DNA from: JAILZP01 sp037444185
GTDB taxonomy: Bacteria; Bacillota; Desulfotomaculia; Desulfotomaculales; Desulfocucumaceae
Assembly: GCA_037444185.1 (NCBI GenBank)
Contig: JBBIMW010000004.1
Coordinates: 44,630 to 108,629 of the forward strand
Direction: 5' to 3'
DNA: 64,000 nucleotides
The notes under the pieces were generated by a model. It had not been told where the DNA came from. It made no database searches and worked only from the letters and a program-made list of their open reading frames with translations. This document shows, one piece after another, positions 25,771 through 33,775 of this stretch. A program made the translations under genes and the position numbers. Positions within the stretch are counted from its first letter, which is position 1, and the number at the start of each line of letters is the position of its first letter.

Positions 25771-27978
25771 TCAGAATCCCTTCATGGGATTGGGGCCCAG
25801 TTTGTCTACCTTCGCAGCAAAATCCTCCAATATTTTTGGTATCTTATCATAGTCCATTACGTTGACTTCGGTGGTGGCCACCCTCTCGGATTCCAGCCCC
25901 AGCCTGTCCAGGGTTTCGGACACCTTGGAAAGCCTTATTCCGGCAAGCTCACTTCCCTTCATGAAATGGCACTGGTAGTCGTCCCCGTGCTTGCAGCCCA
26001 TCAGCAGAACGCCGTCCACACCCCGGGACATGGCGTCGTTAATCCATATCAGGTTCAGCGAGCCCAGGCAGCGCACCGGAATCACCCGCACCCACCTGCT
26101 ATATTTGAGCCGGTTGATGCCGGCCATGTCCAAGGCCGGAATGGCGTCGTTCTCACAGGCGAAGACAAGTATCCTCGGCTTCTCCTCGTCTTCCTCCGGG
26201 ACCTCGAAGGCCTTCACCATGTTGCCGATCATGGGCACCGAGTAGTTTTTGAAGGATATAATGCGCTCGGGGCACGCCCCCATGCAGGTGCCGCACCTCC
26301 TACAGCGGGTGGGGTTGGGCAGGGGGTTGGCCTTCTCGTCCTCGTTGATGGCTCCGAAGGGACACTCCTCTGTGCAGCGCTTGCATTGGGTGCACCGGCT
26401 CATCTGGAATTCGGGGAATGAAAGGTCGCCGGACCTCGGATGCACCGACAATCCCCGGGCGGTCATTTCCACGCACTGAATGGCCTTCAGAGCCGCCCCC
26501 GCGGCGTCCCCCACCGCCTGGCCCATATCCATGGGCCTCCTGACACTGCCGGCGGCGTATATTCCTGTGCGGCGCGTCTCATAAGGGAAGCAGATAAAGT
26601 GGGAGTCCGGAAAGCCGTACTTGAGGGAAGGCAGCTCCGGTCCCTGTCTGTAAGCCAGATTGAGGATGTTGGACTTGATAATGGCGTCGGCCGCCGCTTG
26701 CTCCTCGGACTGACCGGCCCCGGCCAGCGACGGATCCTCAAAGGCGGTGGTGGGCACCATGCCGTTGGCCAACACCACCAAGTCCACTTCGTCGGCCATG
26801 GTGGGTGATCCCATTAATAAATCATGGGCCTCCACTGTTATGCTGCCGCCGTCTTCGGACACGGCGGCGACATCGGCCTTGACAAAGATTACCCCTTCAG
26901 CCTGGGCTTTCTTGTAAAAGTGCTCGTACTGGCCCGAAGATCTGATGTCTTTGTAAAATACATAGACCGCAGCCTCGGGATTCTGACTCTTTACATACAA
27001 AGCCTGTTTGATGGATTCCACGCAACAGGCCGCCGAGCAGTAAGGCAGGTGTTCCTGGTCCCTGGAACCGGCGCACTGGATGAAAACCAGCTTTTTCACA
27101 GCTTTTCCGTCCGAAGGGCGGGAGATTGGACCCCTGGCCGCCAGCTCCTCGAACTGGACCTGGGTGATCACGTCGGGGGACGTTCCATATCCCAGGTGCT
27201 CCAACCCGACCGGATCATAGGGCACCGATCCTGTGGCCAGCACGATGGCGCCGGCCCTCTCTCCGGTGGTAGTATCCCCCTGCCTTATTACTACGTCAAA
27301 CATACCCGGGGCGCCGGAGGTTTTCTCTATGGATGCGGAGGTGTACACCTTGATATTGGGGTTATCCAAAACTTCCTTGACCCTGCCCTCCAGGTTGGTG
27401 TCCTCCGGATCGGTGAAAGGCGCCTTCAGCGGTGTTATTTTATACATTTTGTTCAGCCAGCCGCCTAAAAGATCTTCCTTCTCCACCAGCACCACCTGGT
27501 AGCCCGCCTTGGCGGCTTCCAGAGCCGAAGTCATGCCGGCCAGGCCGCCGCCCACCACCAGCACTTTCTTGGACAGATCCTCGCCCAAGAAAGGCGTCGG
27601 CAACTCAAGGTTTTTGGCCTTAACCAGGGTCATCCGCATGTAGTCCTCGGCCATGGCCTGGGTGTCATCGTCGTTCGGTTCCTGGGTCCAGACAACCCGC
27701 TCCCGGAGATTGACCCTCTCCACGTTCACAGCCGGGCCGAAATCAAAAATGTCATGGTTGACGCGGCCGGAGCAGCCCGCCACCACTATAAAGTTCAGCC
27801 CCTCACCGGCAATGTCCTTTTTGATAATATCCACGCCGTCCCTGCCGCACAAAAATGCATCGGTTTTGCACACAGGCGCCTTGTATTCCTTGGTGGCGAC
27901 CTTGGCGAGGGCAGTCATGTCCAGTGCGTCACCTATACCGCATCCCGAACAGATATAGACTCCGATTTTATTAGACAT
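25771..27978 (-). CDS. qmoB: QmoB: HdrA-like flavoprotein with C-terminal MvhD domain
   Basis: A 735-residue protein: an N-terminal Cys/Gly segment (CSGCGIGDALD; VVAGCSGRVNH), an HdrA FAD domain starting VLVVGGGLAGMTSALEAAKAGY (~139-160), two [4Fe-4S] motifs (CTQCKRCTEECPFG and CRRCGTCMGACPER, ~535-585) and an MvhD/FrhD-like C-terminus with CENDAIP, VRCLGS and GCKHGDDYQCHF. It belongs to the Qmo complex that delivers electrons to APS reductase. It overlaps qmoA by 8 bases. Confidence 0.9.
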   Translation of the reverse strand: MSNKIGVYICSGCGIGDALDMTALAKVATKEYKAPVCKTDAFLCGRDGVDIIKKDIAGEGLNFIVVAGCSGRVNHDIFDFGPAVNVERVNLRERVVWTQEPNDDDTQAMAEDYMRMTLVKAKNLELPTPFLGEDLSKKVLVVGGGLAGMTSALEAAKAGYQVVLVEKEDLLGGWLNKMYKITPLKAPFTDPEDTNLEGRVKEVLDNPNIKVYTSASIEKTSGAPGMFDVVIRQGDTTTGERAGAIVLATGSVPYDPVGLEHLGYGTSPDVITQVQFEELAARGPISRPSDGKAVKKLVFIQCAGSRDQEHLPYCSAACCVESIKQALYVKSQNPEAAVYVFYKDIRSSGQYEHFYKKAQAEGVIFVKADVAAVSEDGGSITVEAHDLLMGSPTMADEVDLVVLANGMVPTTAFEDPSLAGAGQSEEQAAADAIIKSNILNLAYRQGPELPSLKYGFPDSHFICFPYETRRTGIYAAGSVRRPMDMGQAVGDAAGAALKAIQCVEMTARGLSVHPRSGDLSFPEFQMSRCTQCKRCTEECPFGAINEDEKANPLPNPTRCRRCGTCMGACPERIISFKNYSVPMIGNMVKAFEVPEEDEEKPRILVFACENDAIPALDMAGINRLKYSRWVRVIPVRCLGSLNLIWINDAMSRGVDGVLLMGCKHGDDYQCHFMKGSELAGIRLSKVSETLDRLGLESERVATTEVNVMDYDKIPKILEDFAAKVDKLGPNPMKGF

Positions 27979-29224
27979 TGTTCTGCCCCCTCACTGATTG
28001 AATTGCCTTGATGGCAGCAGCAGTGGCGTCCTGCACCGAAGCAGCCACGTCTAAGGGCTTTCTGACGCATCCGGCGGCACAAATCCCGGCCTGCAGGCTT
28101 TCCGACACAAAACCGTCCTCGTCGTAGGAAACTTCGGCGGGTATTCTCTCACCGGCGGTGACCGGCTGCATTCCCGTGGCCAGCACAACCATATCGAATC
28201 TTTCCTCGGTCAGCCGCTGGCTGATCTGGTCCTCCGCCACTATGACCAGACCCCCGTCGGGACCCTCCAGTATTTCGCCGGCCTTGCCCTTGATAAAGGT
28301 TACGTTTGTCTCGTTCTGCACCTTGACATAGAAGTCCTCGTGCCTGCCCCTGGTCCTGATGTCGATATAGTAAATGCAAATCTTGGCATCCGGGTATTGA
28401 TCCCTGACATAGGTGGCCTGCTTCAGCGAGGCCATGCAACATACAGATGAGCAGCAGCGCAGGTGATTCTCGTCCCTGGAACCGGCGCACTGGATAAAGG
28501 CAATGCTACTTATTTCCCCGCCGTCCGAAGGGCGCAGAATTCTGCCATTGGTGGGTCCGTTCACCGCCGCCAGCCTCTCCATCATAACATTGGTAATCAC
28601 ATTGGGGAACCTGCCAAATCCGTAATAGCCAAGCCTTTCCGCATCGTAGGGCCTCCAGCCCGTGGCCCACACAATGGCGCCCACATTGATCTTCATGGTC
28701 CTGGCCTGCATTTCCGGATCAATGGCATTGTACTTACAGGCCTCAACGCACTTCTTGCAGCCTTCCTGGCAGGCCTTCACGTCTATGACGTATTTCATGG
28801 GGAAGGCAAATTCATGGGGCAGGTATGCGGCCTTGGTCTTGTTCATGCCGTAGTTGAATTCGTTGGCCCTTTCCGCCGGGCACTCCTCGGCGCACTTACC
28901 GCAGGCGGTGCAGTTTTCATTCACGTACCGGGGGTTCAGCCTGAGCGTCACATCATAATCCCCCTCCCGGCCGGAAATGCTCTCCACTTCGGCCATGGTA
29001 AAGAACTTGATGCCCGGATTGATCTTCATCCTTTTAAAGTTGATCTCAAGGCCGCAATTTGGAGGGCAAAGCTTGGGAAAATACTGGTTTATCTGAGCCA
29101 CCCTGCCACCCAGGTAGGGGTTTTTCTCCACCAGGTACACGTCAAGCCCGACCTCCGCGGCCTCAACGGCGGCAGTCAGACCGCTTATACCCCCGCCGAC
29201 AACCAGAATGCTCTTGTTTACCAT
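27971..29224 (-). CDS. qmoA: QmoA: HdrA-like flavoprotein
   Basis: About 417 residues with a Rossmann FAD motif (ILVVGGGISGLTAAVEAAEVG), the HdrA-specific QYFPKLCPPNCGLEINF cysteine site, one ferredoxin motif CTACGKCAEECPAE with a second Cys group ACQEGCKKCVEACKYN, and the FIQCAGSRDENHLRCCSSVCC signature. QmoA has no MvhD domain, unlike QmoB. The ATG at 29224 has GGAG at good spacing; the ATG at 29245 does not. It follows aprA after a gap of 296 bases with two hairpins. Confidence 0.9.
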   Translation of the reverse strand: MVNKSILVVGGGISGLTAAVEAAEVGLDVYLVEKNPYLGGRVAQINQYFPKLCPPNCGLEINFKRMKINPGIKFFTMAEVESISGREGDYDVTLRLNPRYVNENCTACGKCAEECPAERANEFNYGMNKTKAAYLPHEFAFPMKYVIDVKACQEGCKKCVEACKYNAIDPEMQARTMKINVGAIVWATGWRPYDAERLGYYGFGRFPNVITNVMMERLAAVNGPTNGRILRPSDGGEISSIAFIQCAGSRDENHLRCCSSVCCMASLKQATYVRDQYPDAKICIYYIDIRTRGRHEDFYVKVQNETNVTFIKGKAGEILEGPDGGLVIVAEDQISQRLTEERFDMVVLATGMQPVTAGERIPAEVSYDEDGFVSESLQAGICAAGCVRKPLDVAASVQDATAAAIKAIQSVRGQNNV

Positions 29225-29283
29225 TTTTATGATGTCTCCATTCATATAAAGAAGTTTTAGCTGCTTTTCGGAAGCCCCTTGTC

Positions 29284-29320
29284 AAAAAAACAACTCCAGG
29301 CGGCCTTAAAGGGCGCCTGG
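29284..29320 (-). terminator. Terminator-like hairpin between aprA and qmoA
   Basis: On the minus strand a 10-bp stem with one mismatch (CCAGGCGCCC/GGCCGCCTGG) is followed, five bases on, by TTTTTTT (29290-29284). It would attenuate read-through from aprBA into qmoAB, giving more aprBA than qmo mRNA. Confidence 0.6.
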
Positions 29321-29419
29321 AAAAACTGGTTAAAATAATCCGTGTATTAAGCGCCCAGTCTCCGCAGGCGTGACAAGTAAAAACCCCCGGCCGCTCTACC
29401 TCAGCCGATTATAACGGAT

Positions 29420-29450
29420 GGGGGCCCGTGGCCAGCGGCCACGGGCCCCC
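29420..29450. other. Perfect 14-bp hairpin just after aprA
   Basis: GGGGGCCCGTGGCC and its exact complement flank a three-base loop (29434-29436). No T-run follows on the minus strand, so it is more likely an mRNA 3'-end stabiliser or processing barrier than a terminator by itself. Confidence 0.65.
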
Positions 29451-29520
29451 CTGCGCCGTGGGTGGCACATATAATAAGGTTACCTTACCCACAACCTCAC
29501 CGGAACACCGGAGAGATTAT

Positions 29521-31416
29521 TTAATCAATGCCGAACAGGTTGAGCACGGGGCGCTTGAACACGGACCACTCGCCGGTCTTCGGGTCGTACTTGGTGTTTA
29601 CGAAGCACAGCCAGTTCTCCTCGTCGATTTTCGGGAAGTCAGCCCTGAAATAGTACCCGGGCCACCTGGTCTCTTCGCGGAACATTACGGTCCTGACGTG
29701 GGACTCGGCCTGCATCAGCCGGTGCTTGTTCTCCCATACTCTCATCAGCTCGTGCAGATCCCTGGCCGCCAGTTTGTCCTGATCTTCCTTGAGGAAGCCC
29801 AGCAGCACCATGGCGCGATCCAGGCTGGCCTTGTTGGTGGAGAAGTTGGAGGTCACGCCGCCCACGTACTCGTCCATCATCTTCTGCAGCCTGAACATAA
29901 ACATCCTCGGGAAGATATAGTTCGGGTTGATTTCGGGATCAGTGGTCAGATCCTTGTACTGTTCGTAAGTTTCAAAAGGCTTGTAAGTTTCCTGCTTGAT
30001 GGCCTCCACCACCGCCGGGTCCACCTTGGGCTGGTCGTTGTTGTCCAGGATGAACTTGATGGCTGCCTTGGCGGCTATACGGCCCTCGGCGTGGGAGCCG
30101 GAGGAGAACTTGTGGCTGGACGCGCCGGAGGCATCGCCAGCTGCAAACAGGCCCTTGACGGTGGTCATGTTGCAGTAGCCCCAGAAGTACTCGGTGCCGC
30201 CGGCCAGATCCTCGGGACCGGATACCCAGGCGCCGGACGCCCCGGAGTGCGATCCGATGAAGTACGGCTCGGTGGCGGCTATTTCAGAAGGCCCTTTCTC
30301 GGGCTCGACGTTGGTGGCCGCCCACAGCAGGGCCTGGGAAATGGTCATATCGAGGAAGTCTTCCCATGCTTCCGCTTCCAGTTCCTTCATTTTCTTCTTG
30401 AAGGCCTTCTCATCGCCTTCATACTTCTTGGCGATATTTGCGATGGCCTCTTCGGTCCTCATATAGATGGGACCCTTGCCGGCAAAAAGATCCAGCATGC
30501 CCAGATAATTGCGCAGGTTGGCCGGAATGGGCTTCACTGCGCCATATTTGCCCCAGTTGGCCAGCTCGGCGCGGCGGGTGACCATATACTCCTCACCGAA
30601 GGCGTTGGTGGCGCGGGACTTGAAGAGCAGGAACCATGCTCCCACCGGACCGTATGCGTCCTTGAAGCGGATGGGCACAAAGCGCACTTCCTGGCAGGTC
30701 ATCTCCGCCCCGGCCTTGATGGTGAAGTATGCGGAGGAGCCGGTGCTGAAGGGGGGATACCAGGAGCGGCCCAGGCCTTCTCCGGTGGAGCGGGGCTTGA
30801 AGACGCCCACGGCGCCGCCCATGGCGGCCATCACGGCCTTGGCCTTGAAGACATAGAATTTGTTCTCGCGAACGCTGAAACCCACGGCGCCGGCTATTCT
30901 GTCGCCATCCATGAGGGGCTCGATAATGAATATGCGCTCGTAAATGTTCTCAGCACCCAGAGCGTTCCTGGCGGCTTCGGCCACCACCACCTTGTAGGAC
31001 TCACCGTTAATCATCAGCTGCCAGCGGCCCTCGTTCACATAACCGCCGTTCTCGTCACGCCAGAAGGGCAGTCCCCATTTGTCGAACAGGTGCACGGTGC
31101 CGTCGACGTGGCGGGCGATGTTGGCCACCAAGTCGTCCCGGGCGATGCCCATCAGGTCGTACTTGACGTATTTGATATAATCTTCAACGGTGTTGGCGCC
31201 TTTCTGCAGGCCGATGTACTGGTTAATGGCGGAAAGGCCCATGCCCACAGCGCCGGAACGGATGATGGAAGCCTTGTCCACCAGTGTCACCTTGACCCCG
31301 TGCTTCTCTCCCCAATACGCAGCGTCAACGGCCGCGCCGCACGCCGCCATACCGCCGCCCACGATTAAAAGATCTGTAGTCACTTCTACAGTTTCAAAGT
31401 CCTTATAGCTCGGCAT
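29521..31416 (-). CDS. aprA: Adenylylsulfate (APS) reductase alpha subunit
   Basis: A 631-residue flavoprotein that reduces APS to sulfite and AMP. FAD-binding LLIVGGGMAACGA (~16-28). Residues equivalent to those I recall contacting FAD/APS in Archaeoglobus AprA are present: Trp219 (GRSWYPP), Arg250 with FKDAYGPVGAWFLLF (251-265), and His390 (IGSHSGASG). Length is normal for the enzyme. Start ATG follows GGAGGAGGTTAATATAA. It lies 54 bases after aprB and forms the catalytic core of dissimilatory sulfate reduction with it. Confidence 0.95.
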   Translation of the reverse strand: MPSYKDFETVEVTTDLLIVGGGMAACGAAVDAAYWGEKHGVKVTLVDKASIIRSGAVGMGLSAINQYIGLQKGANTVEDYIKYVKYDLMGIARDDLVANIARHVDGTVHLFDKWGLPFWRDENGGYVNEGRWQLMINGESYKVVVAEAARNALGAENIYERIFIIEPLMDGDRIAGAVGFSVRENKFYVFKAKAVMAAMGGAVGVFKPRSTGEGLGRSWYPPFSTGSSAYFTIKAGAEMTCQEVRFVPIRFKDAYGPVGAWFLLFKSRATNAFGEEYMVTRRAELANWGKYGAVKPIPANLRNYLGMLDLFAGKGPIYMRTEEAIANIAKKYEGDEKAFKKKMKELEAEAWEDFLDMTISQALLWAATNVEPEKGPSEIAATEPYFIGSHSGASGAWVSGPEDLAGGTEYFWGYCNMTTVKGLFAAGDASGASSHKFSSGSHAEGRIAAKAAIKFILDNNDQPKVDPAVVEAIKQETYKPFETYEQYKDLTTDPEINPNYIFPRMFMFRLQKMMDEYVGGVTSNFSTNKASLDRAMVLLGFLKEDQDKLAARDLHELMRVWENKHRLMQAESHVRTVMFREETRWPGYYFRADFPKIDEENWLCFVNTKYDPKTGEWSVFKRPVLNLFGID

Positions 31417-31470
31417 TTATATTAACCTCCTCCGTTTTTCCTTTTATCGATTGGCTGACAAAATGGCCGG

Positions 31471-31908
31471 TTACTTCTTGTATGTCCACACGGGCACACC
31501 CAGGGAGGCGGGCTCTGTATACAGCTCCAGGGAATCAAGTGTGGCTTCGGTGGGATATCCTCCGTCGGGCACAGCTTTGCCTTCCTCGGTGGTCCGGATG
31601 GGGAACTTGAAGCGCTTGACCATTCCGTTACGGAACTTGATGGTCCACATAATGTCCTCGGAGCCCCTCAGAGGTGTACAGCTGGCTCCCAGGGGAACAA
31701 AGTCCTTGTAGCCGCTTAGGTCCATGGCCTGCTGCGGGCAGGCCTTGGCGCAGCACAGGCACTCCCAGCATGCCCAAGGATCACGGTTGTAAGCCTTCAT
31801 TTTTTCCTTGTCCAGCACCATAAGATCGTTGGGGCATGCGTACATGCAGGCAGTTTTGTCCTGACCTTTGCAACCATCGCACTTTTCGGCAATCACAAAA
31901 GTTGGCAT
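31471..31908 (-). CDS. aprB: Adenylylsulfate (APS) reductase beta subunit
   Basis: A 145-residue ferredoxin subunit with two [4Fe-4S] sites: CDGCKGQDKTACMYACP (10-26) and CWECLCCAKACP (~47-58). The ~50-residue C-terminal tail (ending VPVWTYKK) is the arm that wraps around AprA. GGGAGG precedes the ATG by eight bases. It is the partner of aprA and receives electrons from Qmo. Confidence 0.95.
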   Translation of the reverse strand: MPTFVIAEKCDGCKGQDKTACMYACPNDLMVLDKEKMKAYNRDPWACWECLCCAKACPQQAMDLSGYKDFVPLGASCTPLRGSEDIMWTIKFRNGMVKRFKFPIRTTEEGKAVPDGGYPTEATLDSLELYTEPASLGVPVWTYKK

Positions 31909-32213
31909 TAATTCAACCTCCCATTCCCATTTTTTGAACTTAAAATTTCTAGTAATTCAAGCTAACTTCCAAAAAATGCATAACTAACATAGACTGATCC
32001 CGGTCAATCCGCAATTAACCCTACTCAACCTCTCCCCCTGGTGAATACCACCCCCCGGCAATTATTCGGACGCTGGTCCGCCCTTGGATGTCTCTGTTTC
32101 ACACTGCAGGCGGACATCTGTTAAATCGCAATGGAAACCCTTCAGCCCGAATATGGTCGGTGGGCCGGCATGCGCCTTGCCGGCCCATGCCGGCCGATAT
32201 TCACATTGACTTA
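31909..32213. other. Leader of aprBA and tail of sat
   Basis: No gene. On the minus strand the first part carries a symmetric 9-bp stem just after sat (GGGCCGGCA/TGCCGGCCC, 32162-32186) without a T-run. Nearer aprB, TTGACC or TTGCGG could serve as a -35 with TATGTT as a -10 (~32015-31985), so aprBA may have its own start besides read-through from sat. Confidence 0.45.
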
Positions 32214-33386
32214 TTATTTCTCGAGACTCTGGTAATACTCCATGAGTATCTTGAGAACCTCGGGCCGACTGAAGGCCCCGGGCGGCAGTTCGCCGGCGGC
32301 CAGCATCGCCCGCAGCTTGGTCCCGCTGATGTTCAGGTGCTCTGAAGAGTCGTGCGGGCAGGTCTTCTCTGTGGTCATTCCATCGCACTTGTTGCAGTGG
32401 AAGGCTGACGTGACCTTGATGGGCTGGCACAGAATCTCGCCGGGCTTGAACTGATCGAACAGCTCCTGGGCCTGGTAGGCGGTATAGTAGCTGCCCACCC
32501 CGGCATGATCCCGGCCCACCAGCAGGTGGCTGCAGCCGAAGTTCTGGCGGAATATGGCATGCAGTATACCCTCGCTGGGACCGGCATAGCGCATTTCCAT
32601 CGGATATACGCGCATTACACAGGTCTTGGGGTTAAAATAATTGGCCAGCAAAGCCTCGTAGCACTTGAGCCTGGTCTCGGCGGGAATGTCACCGGGCTTC
32701 AGCTTGCCCACGATGGGGTGAATCAAAAGACCGTCACAAACCTCATTTCCGATCTTGCAAAGAAATTCGTGGGAACGGTGCAGGGGGTTGCGGGTCTGGA
32801 ACGCCGCCACAGTGGCCCAGCCCTTCTCGTCGAAAACGGCCCTGGTCTGCGCCGGGGTGGCATAGTACTGGCCGTACTTGCTGGCATAACCCATCTGGCT
32901 GAAGGTAGCCACGGGTCCGCCCACATTGACCTCGGGCTGTGACATCACCTTCTGCACTCCGGGATGATCCTTGTCGTCGGTGAAGAATACCTCTTTGCAC
33001 TCCTTGACCTTGTCATACCCGTATTTTTCCTGGACGGTCATAATACCCACATAGGTATCGGTCTCGTCGTCCACCAAGGCCACTTCCATGCCTTCTTTAA
33101 GGTCACTGGCCTGATCGCTGGTCACCGACACGGTGATGGGAATGGGCCAAGCCAGCCCGTTGGCCAGGTGCTTGGTGGCTACGACGCTTTCATAGTCCGC
33201 CTTGCCCATGAAACCGGTCAGCGGGCTGAATGCGCCCATACCGATCATAAGCAGGTCTGAAGTTTCCCGGGAACTCATCCGGACAACCGGCAGGGTCTTG
33301 GCTTTGGCCAGATATCCGGCGCGCTGGTCCTCGGGAACAAGTACGGGGGTCAATTTCCCGCCATGCGGGGACACTAATTTGGACAT
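32214..33386 (-). CDS. sat: Sulfate adenylyltransferase (ATP sulfurylase)
   Basis: A 390-residue enzyme that makes APS from sulfate and ATP, the first step of sulfate reduction. Active-site motifs: QTRN (197-200) with PLHRSH (His203/His206), and GRDHAG (291-296). A C-terminal HCNKCDG ... CPH cluster near 345-360 probably binds zinc, as in the homologues from sulfate reducers and Archaeoglobus. The APS-kinase-like extension of fungal enzymes is absent. AGAGGAGG precedes the ATG. First gene of sat-aprBA-qmoAB-hdrCB. Confidence 0.95.
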   Translation of the reverse strand: MSKLVSPHGGKLTPVLVPEDQRAGYLAKAKTLPVVRMSSRETSDLLMIGMGAFSPLTGFMGKADYESVVATKHLANGLAWPIPITVSVTSDQASDLKEGMEVALVDDETDTYVGIMTVQEKYGYDKVKECKEVFFTDDKDHPGVQKVMSQPEVNVGGPVATFSQMGYASKYGQYYATPAQTRAVFDEKGWATVAAFQTRNPLHRSHEFLCKIGNEVCDGLLIHPIVGKLKPGDIPAETRLKCYEALLANYFNPKTCVMRVYPMEMRYAGPSEGILHAIFRQNFGCSHLLVGRDHAGVGSYYTAYQAQELFDQFKPGEILCQPIKVTSAFHCNKCDGMTTEKTCPHDSSEHLNISGTKLRAMLAAGELPPGAFSRPEVLKILMEYYQSLEK

Positions 33387-33775
33387 TAAACAGGCCTCCT
33401 CTTTTTAATTTTTTAACCCAATCTCCCCTTGTGAACTGAATCCAAAAGGCGATCTCCGCCGTAAACCTTACAACAAATTCAGGCTACTTGCCTTTATCAT
33501 GCCCGGGCCTTTGACAAGTTCAGGCCGGCTGACCGGCATCCTTCCCGCAAGCGACCCTCTGACCGTTTGGTATCGCATTTCAACCACATACCTTTTATTA
33601 TTTACCTTTCACTAACAAATTGTCTTCGACGCCGACATGTGAACTTCCTCTTTTTTTACCCTGCCAATTTAATAAAAAACAAGTTCATCAGGATACGACT
33701 TTCAATATTTCCCTTCGTGAAAATAATATCAATCTTCAGCTGTTTTAGCAACTGTTTTTTAGCAGCCGCACCGAA
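33387..33775. other. Intergenic region upstream of sat
   Basis: No gene seen. The stretch is AT-rich from ~33560 to 33775 and probably contains the sat promoter; I could not settle on one -35/-10 pair. It also means that sat is separated by ~390 bases from the second Apr/Qmo-like operon upstream on the same strand. Confidence 0.5.

Noticed and set aside
29428..31368. 646-codon open frame on the plus strand opposite aprA
   Set aside because: It is the complement of a GC-rich, strongly coding aprA gene; composition is His/Gly/Val-rich shadow sequence with no family features.
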